From Microbulbifer sediminum (GTDB lineage: Bacteria > Pseudomonadota > Gammaproteobacteria > Pseudomonadales > Cellvibrionaceae): DNA of 64,000 nt. The notes below the pieces were generated by a model. The model had not been told where the DNA came from, ran no database searches, and saw only the letters and a list, made by a program, of their open reading frames with translations. Shown one piece after another: positions 43,303 to 51,126 of this stretch. Every line of letters begins with the position of its first letter. Within the stretch, counting starts at the first letter, position 1. The stretch lies in the NCBI RefSeq assembly GCF_021729035.1, contig NZ_JAJSAP010000011.1, positions 46,284-110,283 on the forward strand, in the 5' to 3' direction. A program made the translations under genes and the position numbers.

Positions 43303-44256
43303 TCAGCTGCTGCCGGTGTCCAGTGGGTCCGCTTTGGCCTTGCCAAGCTTCTGCAGTGCCAGACGCAGGAAGCCATCTGCGTCGTCCAGGGCCTCTCTGG
43401 CTGCCGCGGTATCCAGGTCGCCCAGAATCATCATGATAGCGAGCTTGGCGTTGTGATCGCACTGCTGGAGAACCTGGTCGGCCTCTTCGTAGGAAACCCC
43501 CGTAGCCTCCATCACGATCCGGCGCGTGCGCCCCACCAGCTTTTCGTTGGTGGCTTGTACATCCACCATCAGGTTGTGAAAACTCTTGCCCAGCCGCAGC
43601 ATGCTGGCGGTGGTCAGCATATTCAGGACCAGCTTCTGTGCACTGCCGGCTTTCATGCGTGTCGAGCCGGTGAGGATTTCCGGACCAACCTCCGGCAGGA
43701 TAGCGATGTCGGCTACCGCGGCGATGGCAGCAGTCTTGTTACAGGAGAGGGCAATGGTGGTGCAGCCGACCTGGTTCGCATATTCCAGGCCGCCGATTAC
43801 GTAGGGGGTGCGGCCGCTGGCGGCGATGCCTACGACGATATCCTCGGGGCGCAGGTCGATATCCTGGAGATCCTTGCGCCCCATGGCGGGATCATCCTCG
43901 GCACCTTCCTGGGCCCGGTAAACTGCGTCTTCGCCGCCGGCAATCAGGGCCACGACCATGTCCTCTGGCACGCCATAGGTGGGCGGGCATTCCACGGCGT
44001 CCAGGATACCCAGGCGGCCACTGGTACCTGCGCCCATGTAGACGAGCCGGCCGCCCCGCTTGAAGGCGCTGACGATACTCTCGACCGCAGTGGCGATTTC
44101 CGGCAGCACTTTACCCACAGCCTCTGGCACCTCGCGATCCGCCCGGTTGATCTTCTCCAGTACCGCGGAGCTGGGCAGCAGGTCAATATCCTGCGAGTCC
44201 GGGTTGCGCGCCTCGCTTGTCAGGCGACTCAGTTCCTTAATCAGATCTTGCTTCAT
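43303..44256 (-). CDS. murQ: N-acetylmuramic acid 6-phosphate etherase MurQ
   Basis: The product has 317 residues from ATG 44256 (AGGTGG upstream; a GTG at 44271 is an alternative). It has an SIS domain with [23 protein letters not shown] and GAEDDPAMG, then [16 protein letters not shown] and [13 protein letters not shown]. The two active-site glutamates of E. coli MurQ (83 and 114) correspond to Glu89 and Glu120 here, with the same spacing. It cleaves the lactyl ether of MurNAc-6-P to give GlcNAc-6-P and D-lactate in the cytosol. It is transcribed behind the symporter and kinase genes. Confidence 0.96.
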   Translation of the reverse strand: MKQDLIKELSRLTSEARNPDSQDIDLLPSSAVLEKINRADREVPEAVGKVLPEIATAVESIVSAFKRGGRLVYMGAGTSGRLGILDAVECPPTYGVPEDMVVALIAGGEDAVYRAQEGAEDDPAMGRKDLQDIDLRPEDIVVGIAASGRTPYVIGGLEYANQVGCTTIALSCNKTAAIAAVADIAILPEVGPEILTGSTRMKAGSAQKLVLNMLTTASMLRLGKSFHNLMVDVQATNEKLVGRTRRIVMEATGVSYEEADQVLQQCDHNAKLAIMMILGDLDTAAAREALDDADGFLRLALQKLGKAKADPLDTGSS

Positions 44257-44379
44257 CGCTGTAGTTTCCACCTGTGTTCCATCTGGGTCGCGTCTGCCAA
44301 TGGTAATGGGCTGGTAGCGGATTCCCCTGCCGGCATGGGGCGGGAGGGAACCTGATCGGGGCGGTTAAATGGGAGCGGT

Positions 44380-45252
44380 TCACGCATCTTCGGTGATCCC
44401 CTTGCGGGCGAGGGCACAGGCACCGTCAAGAGCGGTACCCCGGGGTGGGACCAGTCGCGCACGAAGGTCTGCAGACAAATGCGGTGCCAGCCGACCTGCA
44501 AGGCCTCCCTGCAGCACCAGGGGGAGGTCATCGGTGTCGAGGGCAGCCCGAATCAGGCGCTCAACTTCGCTGACGCGGTCGGCAATGATAGCGCGCGCCC
44601 GCGGACAGTCGGGCAAATGCTCAAATACAGTTGGCGCTAACGCCGCATATTCATATGACCCTGCGGTCTGGAGCCACGGCAATATGGATGAACGATTCCT
44701 GCCCACCCGCTGCATTATAGTGCGGCAGAAGGCGCTTTCCGCCCGGCCGTAGAGGTCCAGGTCCCACAGCAAGGCGCGCACTGCACTCTTGCCGATGGCG
44801 GCACCACTGCCCTCATCGCCCACGGCCAGGCCCCAGCCACCATACTGCCGGGTGCTGCCGTCGCGACTTAACCGCATCACTACCGAACCGGTACCCACGG
44901 CGGCCATGACAATCGGCGCGCCGTTCGCGGCGCCATAGAGGGAGGTCACTGCGTCTGAACAGACATTGGCGTAGTGAAAGCCCATGGACTGTAGCGAAGT
45001 GCGAAGGGATTCAGCCGCACCGGTATTGCCAGCACCTGCTACCCCGCAGGCGAGCGCCACCTGGTTCGCTCGCAGCTGTCGCCCGGTCAGTATTTCCCGG
45101 CAGAGTGCCGTGATATTACCGATTGCCCCGGTAAGGTCCTGGGTCAGTAATGCGGGACCTGCGCGCAATTCCAGTGGTTCCTGGCCGGCGCACTGAAGCC
45201 TGGCCAGTGTCTTGGTGCCGCCGCCGTCGATACCGAGGACCCAATCGCTCAT
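44380..45252 (-). CDS. BadF/BadG-type sugar kinase (MurNAc/GlcNAc kinase, MurK/NagK-like)
   Basis: The 290-residue product starts MSDWVLGIDGGGTKTLARL and has the ASKHA phosphate motifs: GIDGGGTKT, GVAGAGNTGA, MAAVGTGSVVMR and AVGDEGSGAAIGK. This family includes eukaryotic-type NagK and bacterial MurK, which phosphorylates MurNAc and GlcNAc at position 6. Lying between a symporter gene and murQ, it most likely makes MurNAc-6-P, the MurQ substrate. That replaces the PTS route used in E. coli. The ATG overlaps the symporter stop by 4 bases. Confidence 0.88.
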   Translation of the reverse strand: MSDWVLGIDGGGTKTLARLQCAGQEPLELRAGPALLTQDLTGAIGNITALCREILTGRQLRANQVALACGVAGAGNTGAAESLRTSLQSMGFHYANVCSDAVTSLYGAANGAPIVMAAVGTGSVVMRLSRDGSTRQYGGWGLAVGDEGSGAAIGKSAVRALLWDLDLYGRAESAFCRTIMQRVGRNRSSILPWLQTAGSYEYAALAPTVFEHLPDCPRARAIIADRVSEVERLIRAALDTDDLPLVLQGGLAGRLAPHLSADLRARLVPPRGTALDGACALARKGITEDA

Positions 45253-46823
45253 ATACTGGCGCTCCGTAACGGGGCGTGGGCGGTCTCGGCTGCGGGTTTG
45301 CCCAGGCAGCAGATGGCAAAGGCGATTGCAGTGCCCAGGGTGAGCTGCCAGGTAAATGCCAGCGCCAGCGGGTTTTCGTCTCCGGTATACAGGTTGATCA
45401 TCCACGGCTGTTGCAGCAGGGTGGCCACAAACCCGGCGGCAAGCGCCAGGGCGGCACTGGTACTGTTACCACGGTGGGTAAACAGCACGGTGAAGAAAAC
45501 CCCCAGCAGGCCAGAGTAGGCGAAGACCATCACTGAGAGGGCAAAAGTGAGCAGAGGCAGGTCGCTGACCTGCTGCCAGTAGAAGCACAGGATGGCCATG
45601 CCACTGAGTGCCCCGGCAATCACGGCCATGGAGACGCGCCCGGCGAAAACGAAATGCTGTGCCGGCTTTTGCAGCCCACGCCTCTTCAGCCAGGGGCGAT
45701 ACAGGTCCTCGGTGAGCACACTGGCCATGGAGTTGAGGCTGGAATTCAGCGTTGACAGTGCGGCGGCAATCACGCCGATGGTAACCAGGCCGCGCAGACC
45801 TGTCGGCATCTCGTTCAGTACGTAATGCATAAACACGGTGATATCGCCGCCTGTGGGACTGGAAATCGCCATGTCACCCATCATGTCCGGACGCTGGTAG
45901 AAGACATAGAGCAGCAGGCCGATGCCCATAAAGACCGCCATCACCGGCGCCACCATTACCACCGAGGTGATCATGGCCCGGGCGCCGTCGCGCTGGTTCC
46001 TGCAGGTGAGCAGGCGTTGGGTGACATCCTGGTCCAGGCCGAATGCAGCGATATTCAGGAGCACAAAACCGGTGAAGGTTGACCACAGGTTGAATGGGTC
46101 TCCGAGATCCCAGCCGGTGTCCACCAATGCGAGTTTGGAGGCTTCCCCACCGACCGGCTCCTGCAATGCGGTGATTATCTCAGCTGGGCTGGCGGGAATC
46201 TGCCAGAGCAGTACCGCAACCACGGCAAATGCGGCACTGACGTAAACCAGGCACTGGATGACATCACTCTGGATTACCGACCGCACACCACCGATAAAAG
46301 TCTGCAGGAGTCCCACCAATGTCAGCAGCAGGACCGCGAGCACAACATTGTCGGCCTCGATATCATTGAAGAGAATCATGGATACCGCAATTGCAGCCAT
46401 GTAAAGACGGGCGCCGCTGGCAAACACCCGCCCCAGCAGGTACATGCTGCCAGCCTGGTATTTGGAGGAGGCCCCAAAGCGGGACTGCAGTAGCTCGTAA
46501 ACCGTGGTCACACGCTGGGCATAGAAGCGTGGTATCAGGTGGCGGGCGACGATAAATGCTGCGAGCAGGGCGCCCAGATTGGTAAACAGGTAGGTGAGGT
46601 CCCCTCGGTACCCCAGGTCAGGACCGCCGAGGAAAGTTGCCGCAGACTGGGTGGTGGCCAGGGTGGAGATGGCAACCATCCACATGGGCATGCTGTTATG
46701 GGCCAGGAAGTAGTCCCGGCTATCATCGGCCTTTTGTCGACTGTAGTACCAGCCGCTGGCACTAAGCACGGCAGTGTAAAGCCCAAATATTGTCCAGTCC
46801 AAAGCGGTAAACTGGAGGTTCAT
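45249..46823 (-). CDS. Sodium:solute symporter (SSS family), likely amino-sugar importer
   Basis: The 524-residue product has about 13 membrane segments and the SSS pattern: residues DYFLAHNSMPMWMVAISTLA, the helix with TQSAATFLGGPD, RFYAQRVTTVYELLQSRFG, and LNSSLNSMASVLTEDLYRPW. The substrate is not evident from sequence. It is the first gene of the symporter-kinase-murQ unit, so MurNAc or GlcNAc is the best guess. SSS members that carry sialic acid, another acidic amino sugar, are known. A cluster of the AT-rich ATTATTC motif lies ~70 bases upstream. Confidence 0.88.
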   Translation of the reverse strand: MNLQFTALDWTIFGLYTAVLSASGWYYSRQKADDSRDYFLAHNSMPMWMVAISTLATTQSAATFLGGPDLGYRGDLTYLFTNLGALLAAFIVARHLIPRFYAQRVTTVYELLQSRFGASSKYQAGSMYLLGRVFASGARLYMAAIAVSMILFNDIEADNVVLAVLLLTLVGLLQTFIGGVRSVIQSDVIQCLVYVSAAFAVVAVLLWQIPASPAEIITALQEPVGGEASKLALVDTGWDLGDPFNLWSTFTGFVLLNIAAFGLDQDVTQRLLTCRNQRDGARAMITSVVMVAPVMAVFMGIGLLLYVFYQRPDMMGDMAISSPTGGDITVFMHYVLNEMPTGLRGLVTIGVIAAALSTLNSSLNSMASVLTEDLYRPWLKRRGLQKPAQHFVFAGRVSMAVIAGALSGMAILCFYWQQVSDLPLLTFALSVMVFAYSGLLGVFFTVLFTHRGNSTSAALALAAGFVATLLQQPWMINLYTGDENPLALAFTWQLTLGTAIAFAICCLGKPAAETAHAPLRSASI

Positions 46824-46890
46824 AGCCGGCGCATCCGTCGAATCACTGCGCGGGCCGCCAAGGGAATGGCGCGCTATTCGTCACGTAGTG

Positions 46891-46914
46891 AGTAATTATT
46901 CTTTAATATTCTTT
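46891..46914. promoter_or_regulatory. AT-rich motif pair upstream of the symporter operon
   Basis: TAATTATTCTTT (46893-46904) and AATATTCTTT (46905-46914) stand in tandem 70-90 bases upstream of the symporter start. The sequence resembles the sites at 24680 and 29834. It lies between the symporter and the decayed RpiR gene, the expected place for a shared operator. Confidence 0.45.
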
Positions 46915-47060
46915 TTATTGGTATCATTTATTCCGTCCTGGTGCAAAGGAAAGTGTCCGGTTGGCCTGCACACCGCCCGCACAGGGTGTGTCATCCTTGG
47001 TAACCCTTCAATTTTTCAAGCTTTGCAGGTTCAGGCTCGTCGCCGCAGTGGGAATCGGTT

Positions 47061-47330
47061 ATGGGCTCAATCGCCAAGATCCGCAGGATGCGGGAATCCA
47101 TGTCCAGCCATGAACGGCGTATCGCAGATAACTTTTGGGAAATGTCGAGGAAGTACGCAGCCACTCTTCCAAGTCGTTCGTGGAGAGCGCCGGTGTATCC
47201 CCGTCGAGAGTGGTGAAATTCAGCCGGAGGCTGGGCTACCAGGGCACAGGGGCTACTCGGAACTTGAGTTGTAGGGAGTTCCTTGCCCGTACTTCGGTAT
47301 TGACCAAAGGCTATCCACGGTGACTCTGGA
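47061..47330 (+). pseudogene. Frameshifted remnant of a second RpiR-family regulator
   Basis: From ATG 47061 the frame reads MGSIAKIRRMRESMSSHERR and IADN, matching the N-terminus of the intact regulator at 27394. The homology then moves to another frame as NVEEVRSHSSKSFVESAGVS and VVKFSRRLGYQG, the helix-turn-helix. The switch falls at a four-T run (47133-47136), consistent with loss of one base. After LGYQG the homology appears briefly in the third frame (GYSELEL). No SIS domain can be traced beyond ~47330. The gene is divergent from the symporter operon. Confidence 0.75.
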
Positions 47331-47505
47331 AAAGCTCGCTGAGGTAAGCCTTTCTTCTTGTAATGCCGGGTAGCCTCGTTTTAATTCGGCTCGGATCGAC
47401 TGTATTGCGAGGCCTGACTGCCTTTCGTGACAATGTTTCCGGGTAGTCACGAAGTATTTTCCAAGGGCAAAGTTTCGCGGTACGAGGGTTGATCCGTACT
47501 CTCGG

Positions 47506-47521
47506 GAATAATATATTCTTT
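47506..47521. promoter_or_regulatory. Palindromic operator-like site GAATAATATATTCTTT
   Basis: This differs by one base from the site at 24680-24695. TTGATC (47489-47494) and TATTCT (47514-47519) could form a promoter with 19-bp spacing. What it controls is unclear: only the tail of the RpiR remnant and a terminator at 47676 follow on the + strand. Confidence 0.5.
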
Positions 47522-47675
47522 GATGTCCCTGTAATCGTGATAATTACGCGCTGTATCGAGCCTGCATCGCGAGCAGGGGTTCCGGGTTTTCCTTCCGTTT
47601 TCTTTGTTACGGGAAATCCGGATTTTCACCTTGAACTGCCAGTTCCGGATAACCGAGAAGGTCGGATTGGGTTTG

Positions 47676-47704
47676 AGCGGCGGGCCAGGCCCGCCGCTTT
47701 TTTT
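47676..47704 (+). terminator. Intrinsic terminator after the RpiR remnant
   Basis: AGCGGCGGG (47676-47684) pairs with CCCGCCGCT (47690-47698) over loop CCAGG, followed by seven T. It may be the original terminator of the decayed regulator region, or the end of a short RNA starting near 47525. The ~350 bases before it contain no intact gene. Confidence 0.8.
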
Positions 47705-47781
47705 ATGGGTTGTGTTTGTCCTGCCTGAACACGGGCGCCATGCAGACTGCCGGCGGGGTCTGGTCAGATCCCCGGGCGCGG

Positions 47782-48483
47782 TCAGGCCTGCCTGGGCCGA
47801 TTGCGGCCACCTAGCTGTTTTCCGAGCCAGCCCTGCAGTCGCTTCAGTTTGTGCGACAGCCGGCCGCGTTTCGCCTTGCGCAGCTTTTCTTCCGCGTTGA
47901 CCAGCCAGGCCACCTGGATGACCCGGCGTTCCCCCTCGAATGGCAGGTGGCCGTGGAATGAATTGTCCGCACGCTTGAAGGCGGCCAGCGTGCCGTACTC
48001 GGGCGGGATTTCAGGTATGACCGTATCCTCGAAGTCATCGCCCCGGTTGAGGAATCGAAGGCAACCCTGGCGGTTTCCGGTCCAGTCTTCATTCAGGTAG
48101 AGCAGGGCGGTGGCTATTTTGGAGTTGCCATCGGTGTGTATCTTGCCATGACGTCTTTTCAGGGTTCTCGAGATCGAGATATAGGTGGGATATTGCGACA
48201 ATTTTTCGATACCAAGCATTTCGCCCAAGGCATCGGCGAATTCTTGATCTGTCAGGCGTGCGATTAGCGCATTGATACTGTCACCGCACTGGTCACTTTC
48301 ATAGGGCAGGTAGCCCGAACCTTTTAGATTCGGGAAATGGGCCGACAACGAGGACATCATGTCAGCCGGGAGCAGGTTTCTTGCAACCAGGAAATTGAAG
48401 GGCTCCGATCGCACAAGGGGGGCTGTCTGCTTCAGGGAAGCTGGGCTCAGCCATTCAGTTGTGTCTTCCAGTATCGCCGTCAT
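47782..48483 (-). CDS. 2-oxoglutarate/Fe(II)-dependent oxygenase family protein
   Basis: The 233-residue product has the double-stranded beta-helix pattern of the prolyl-4-hydroxylase-like group. The HxD of the iron site is in GKIHTDGN (~112-117), the distal His is in NSFHGHLPFEGERRVIQVAW, and the Arg for 2-oxoglutarate is in the same stretch. The C-terminal ~35 residues are strongly basic. Related proteins hydroxylate proteins or small molecules; the target is unknown. It is a single gene without an obvious operon, beside the decayed end of the cell-wall cluster. Confidence 0.82.
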   Translation of the reverse strand: MTAILEDTTEWLSPASLKQTAPLVRSEPFNFLVARNLLPADMMSSLSAHFPNLKGSGYLPYESDQCGDSINALIARLTDQEFADALGEMLGIEKLSQYPTYISISRTLKRRHGKIHTDGNSKIATALLYLNEDWTGNRQGCLRFLNRGDDFEDTVIPEIPPEYGTLAAFKRADNSFHGHLPFEGERRVIQVAWLVNAEEKLRKAKRGRLSHKLKRLQGWLGKQLGGRNRPRQA

Positions 48484-48743
48484 CTTATTGTGTTCTCCAT
48501 GAGGCCGCTAATCAGCCCGGGCCTATATTTACCTGGATAGTGTCTGGATAACCTCTTTTATTTTTATTCGTAAGCGAACAACCATTAAAAGTTATCAGAG
48601 AGAAGGAAAGAAACCAATTGTGGTCTTCTGGAAGGTGGGGCGTAGCTTAAGGATTCGCAGCAATGTCACTGGGCGAGAGCCAGCGGTTACCTGTTTGGCC
48701 GGGAGTCCCGGCAAAAGCGCAGAAATCGCAGCGGGGGGGAAGG

Positions 48744-48765
48744 CCGGCGATTGGGTAATCGCCGG
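48744..48765 (-). terminator. Hairpin downstream of the DJ-1/PfpI gene
   Basis: CCGGCGATT (48744-48752) and AATCGCCGG (48757-48765) form a perfect 9-bp stem with loop GGGT, ten bases beyond the stop of the leftward gene at 48775. There is no T-tract. The remainder of 48484-48774 shows no gene. Confidence 0.5.
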
Positions 48766-48774
48766 CGGTGAGGC

Positions 48775-49449
48775 TTAAAGCAGGTTGAGCAGGGCCTTCG
48801 CAGTGGCTTCCGAGGAGACGGGGTTTTGTCCGGTCACCAGGTGGCCGTCCTTCACCGTATAGCTTGCCCAGTCATCACCACAGCTATAGTCGGCGCCCTT
48901 TTCCTTGAGCATATCCTCAACCAGGAACGGCACCACGTCGGTGAGCTGGACGCCTTCTTCTTCCGAGTTGGTGAATCCGGTTACCCGCTTGCCAGCGACC
49001 AGTGGCTTGCCATCAGTGCCTTTGGTGTGCCGGAACACCGCTGGGGCGTGGCATACCGCGCCTAGCGGTTTCCCGGCGGCATCCATGGACTCGATCAGGG
49101 CAATGGAATCCCGGTCTTCCGCCAGGTCCCAAAGGGGGCCGTGACCGCCCGGGTAGAAGACCGCGTCGAAATCCGCTGCATTCACCTCTGCCAGTTTCAG
49201 TGTCTTGGCCAGCTGCTGCTGGGCCTCCTTGTCACCGGCGAAGCGGTCGGTGGACTCGGTCTGGAAATCGGGCGCGTCACTCTTGGGATCCAGCGGCGGC
49301 TGCCCGCCCTTGGGGGAGGCAAGAGTGATGTCGGCTCCCGCATCCTTAAACACGTAGTAGGGCGCGGCAAACTCTTCCAGCCAGAAACCAGTCTTCTCTC
49401 CGGTATCGCCCAACTGGTCATGAGAGGTCAGAACCATCAGGATTTTCAT
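48775..49449 (-). CDS. DJ-1/PfpI family protein (type 1 glutamine amidotransferase-like)
   Basis: The 224-residue product has the family's YPGGHGPLWDLAED motif and the nucleophile elbow GAVCHAPAVFR with Cys133. GFWLEEFAAPYYVFKDAGAD near the N-terminus is typical of the Hsp31/YajL-related subgroup annotated as ThiJ/PfpI. Such proteins act as glyoxalase III-like or deglycase-type stress enzymes; which applies here is not clear. It is a single gene on the - strand. Confidence 0.88.
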   Translation of the reverse strand: MKILMVLTSHDQLGDTGEKTGFWLEEFAAPYYVFKDAGADITLASPKGGQPPLDPKSDAPDFQTESTDRFAGDKEAQQQLAKTLKLAEVNAADFDAVFYPGGHGPLWDLAEDRDSIALIESMDAAGKPLGAVCHAPAVFRHTKGTDGKPLVAGKRVTGFTNSEEEGVQLTDVVPFLVEDMLKEKGADYSCGDDWASYTVKDGHLVTGQNPVSSEATAKALLNLL

Positions 49450-49682
49450 CTTTTATTACCTCGTCTTGGGTCTTGCAAATGGTGAATTGTCGCCGGGCAA
49501 GCGGCGATCCGGTTGCAGACAATCATAGGGTCGGGAAGATGATTCGTGAACTTTAACTTTCTAATCGCCATGATTCGAGTTATGAATGGCTGGCAGCTGG
49601 TGGATGCCAGCGGCACTTTTGTTACCCGGGCCAAGCTGGTATGAATAGCAGTGGAAAATAAAAGAACAAGGCGTCACCTGTT

Positions 49683-50699
49683 ATGAAGAAAATACTCTCC
49701 CTGGCCAGCATGCTCGGCTCGCTACTGGCCGCCCCGGTTATGGCGGCAGATGAGCTTCCGCTCGCGATTGCGATTCACGGTGGTGCGGGCACTATCGAAA
49801 AAAGCAATATGACGCCGGCACGTGAGAAGGCCTACCGGGACAAGCTGGAAGAGGCCCTGGAGCGCGGATACGGAATCCTGGAGGAAGGAGGCAGCAGCCT
49901 GGATGCGGTTACGGCGGCAATCAATGTGCTGGAGAATTCCCCATTGTTCAATGCCGGTCGTGGTGCTGTTTATACGTATAACGGTACCCACGAACTGGAC
50001 GCATCCCTGATGGATGGCCGTACCCGGCAGGCGGGTGCGGTGGCCGGCGTGACTCGTATCGGCAACCCCATTGACCTGGCGCGGTTGGTGATGGAGAAGT
50101 CTCCGTTTGTAATGCTGGCTGGCGAGGGCGCTGAAGAGTTCGCGCGCACGCAGGGCATGGCGATGGTGGATAACCGTATTTTCGATACCGAGCAGCGCCG
50201 ACAGCAGCTACAAAGGGCGAAGGAGCGCCTGGACAGGGAAGCGAATGACCAGGCTGCAGTGGATGCGCTGCCCGTGCCATACCGAATGGGTACTGTCGGC
50301 GCTGTGGCTCTGGACCGCGATGGCAATATCGCTGCCGGAACCTCTACTGGCGGAATGACGGCAAAGCGCTACGGTCGCATCGGCGACTCGCCGGTGATCG
50401 GCGCCGGGACTTTTGCCGATAATGATTCCTGCGCCGTTTCGGCCACGGGCCACGGGGAATACTTTATCCGCTTTAACGTTGCGGCGGATATCTGTGCCCG
50501 GGTGCAATACCAGGATAAAACAGTCCGGGAGGCAGCAGAGGAGGTTATTAATGGCGTGCTAAAGCCCGTGGGCGGTACTGGCGGTGTGATTGTCCTCGAT
50601 GCGCGAGGTGATGTTGCCCTGGTGTTCAACACTGCCGGCATGTACCGGGGTAGCAGGACCAGTTCCCAGGCCGCCAGTGTGGCGATTTTCGGGGAATAA
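49683..50699 (+). CDS. Isoaspartyl peptidase / L-asparaginase (Ntn-hydrolase), exported
   Basis: The 338-residue product has a Sec signal (MKKILSLASMLGSLLAAPVMA) and the asparaginase_2 domain: AIHGGAGTIEK, FNAGRGAVYTYNG and the autocleavage site MGTVGAVALDRDGN with Thr204 as nucleophile. The substrate-binding TSTGGMTAKRYGRIGDSPVIGAG follows. It self-cleaves into two chains and removes beta-aspartyl residues from peptides or asparagine in the periplasm. It sits just outside the cell-wall cluster. Confidence 0.93.
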   Translation: MKKILSLASMLGSLLAAPVMAADELPLAIAIHGGAGTIEKSNMTPAREKAYRDKLEEALERGYGILEEGGSSLDAVTAAINVLENSPLFNAGRGAVYTYNGTHELDASLMDGRTRQAGAVAGVTRIGNPIDLARLVMEKSPFVMLAGEGAEEFARTQGMAMVDNRIFDTEQRRQQLQRAKERLDREANDQAAVDALPVPYRMGTVGAVALDRDGNIAAGTSTGGMTAKRYGRIGDSPVIGAGTFADNDSCAVSATGHGEYFIRFNVAADICARVQYQDKTVREAAEEVINGVLKPVGGTGGVIVLDARGDVALVFNTAGMYRGSRTSSQAASVAIFGE

Positions 50700-50793
50700 C
50701 GCGTTTTTCCACAAGCGCTGAAGTGGCACGCAGATATAGTTGCGTCGCTCTGTGCTACCTTTGCAGGGCATTCCAATCATTGGGGGAGTCCGT

Positions 50794-50919
50794 ATGACAC
50801 GCAAGGCAACGAGACACCGCCGCCACCGCCAGGCAGAGCGCACGGTGCGTATGTTCTGGGGCTGGGTATTGCTCGCCGGTCTGTTCGCAGTCCTGCTGAT
50901 GTACCAGGCTCTGGGGTGA
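50794..50919 (+). CDS. 41-residue single-pass membrane peptide
   Basis: A short frame encodes MTRKATRHRRHRQAERTVRM followed by one hydrophobic segment (FWGWVLLAGLFAVLLMYQAL). A TGGGGGAG ribosome site lies six bases before the ATG. The N-terminus is very basic (cytoplasmic side), and the C-terminus is hydrophobic. It lies between the isoaspartyl peptidase and the MscS channel genes, same strand. I do not recognise a family. Confidence 0.55.
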   Translation: MTRKATRHRRHRQAERTVRMFWGWVLLAGLFAVLLMYQALG

Positions 50920-51126
50920 ACATGCGGGGGCAATCGTACCCTGCCCCCTGTCCAGCTCTCGTGCCGCTGTGTTCCCGCTGAGCTGTCCTGCCCGGGCTGG
51001 CTCTGTGTCCTGTCCTGTGCCATGTATAGTGCCGTGTCCGCAGGTACTGTCGTGCTCCCCGGCTTCGGCTATCTTCTTGGGATAACGGTATTCGTATTGA
51101 CGGGCCCCACCCGGGGCCAGCATGGG

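Noticed and set aside
46888..47274. A 128-codon + strand frame starting at the symporter promoter region
   Set aside because: Its C-terminal part is only an out-of-frame reading of the RpiR remnant, and the N-terminal part has no ribosome site or homology.
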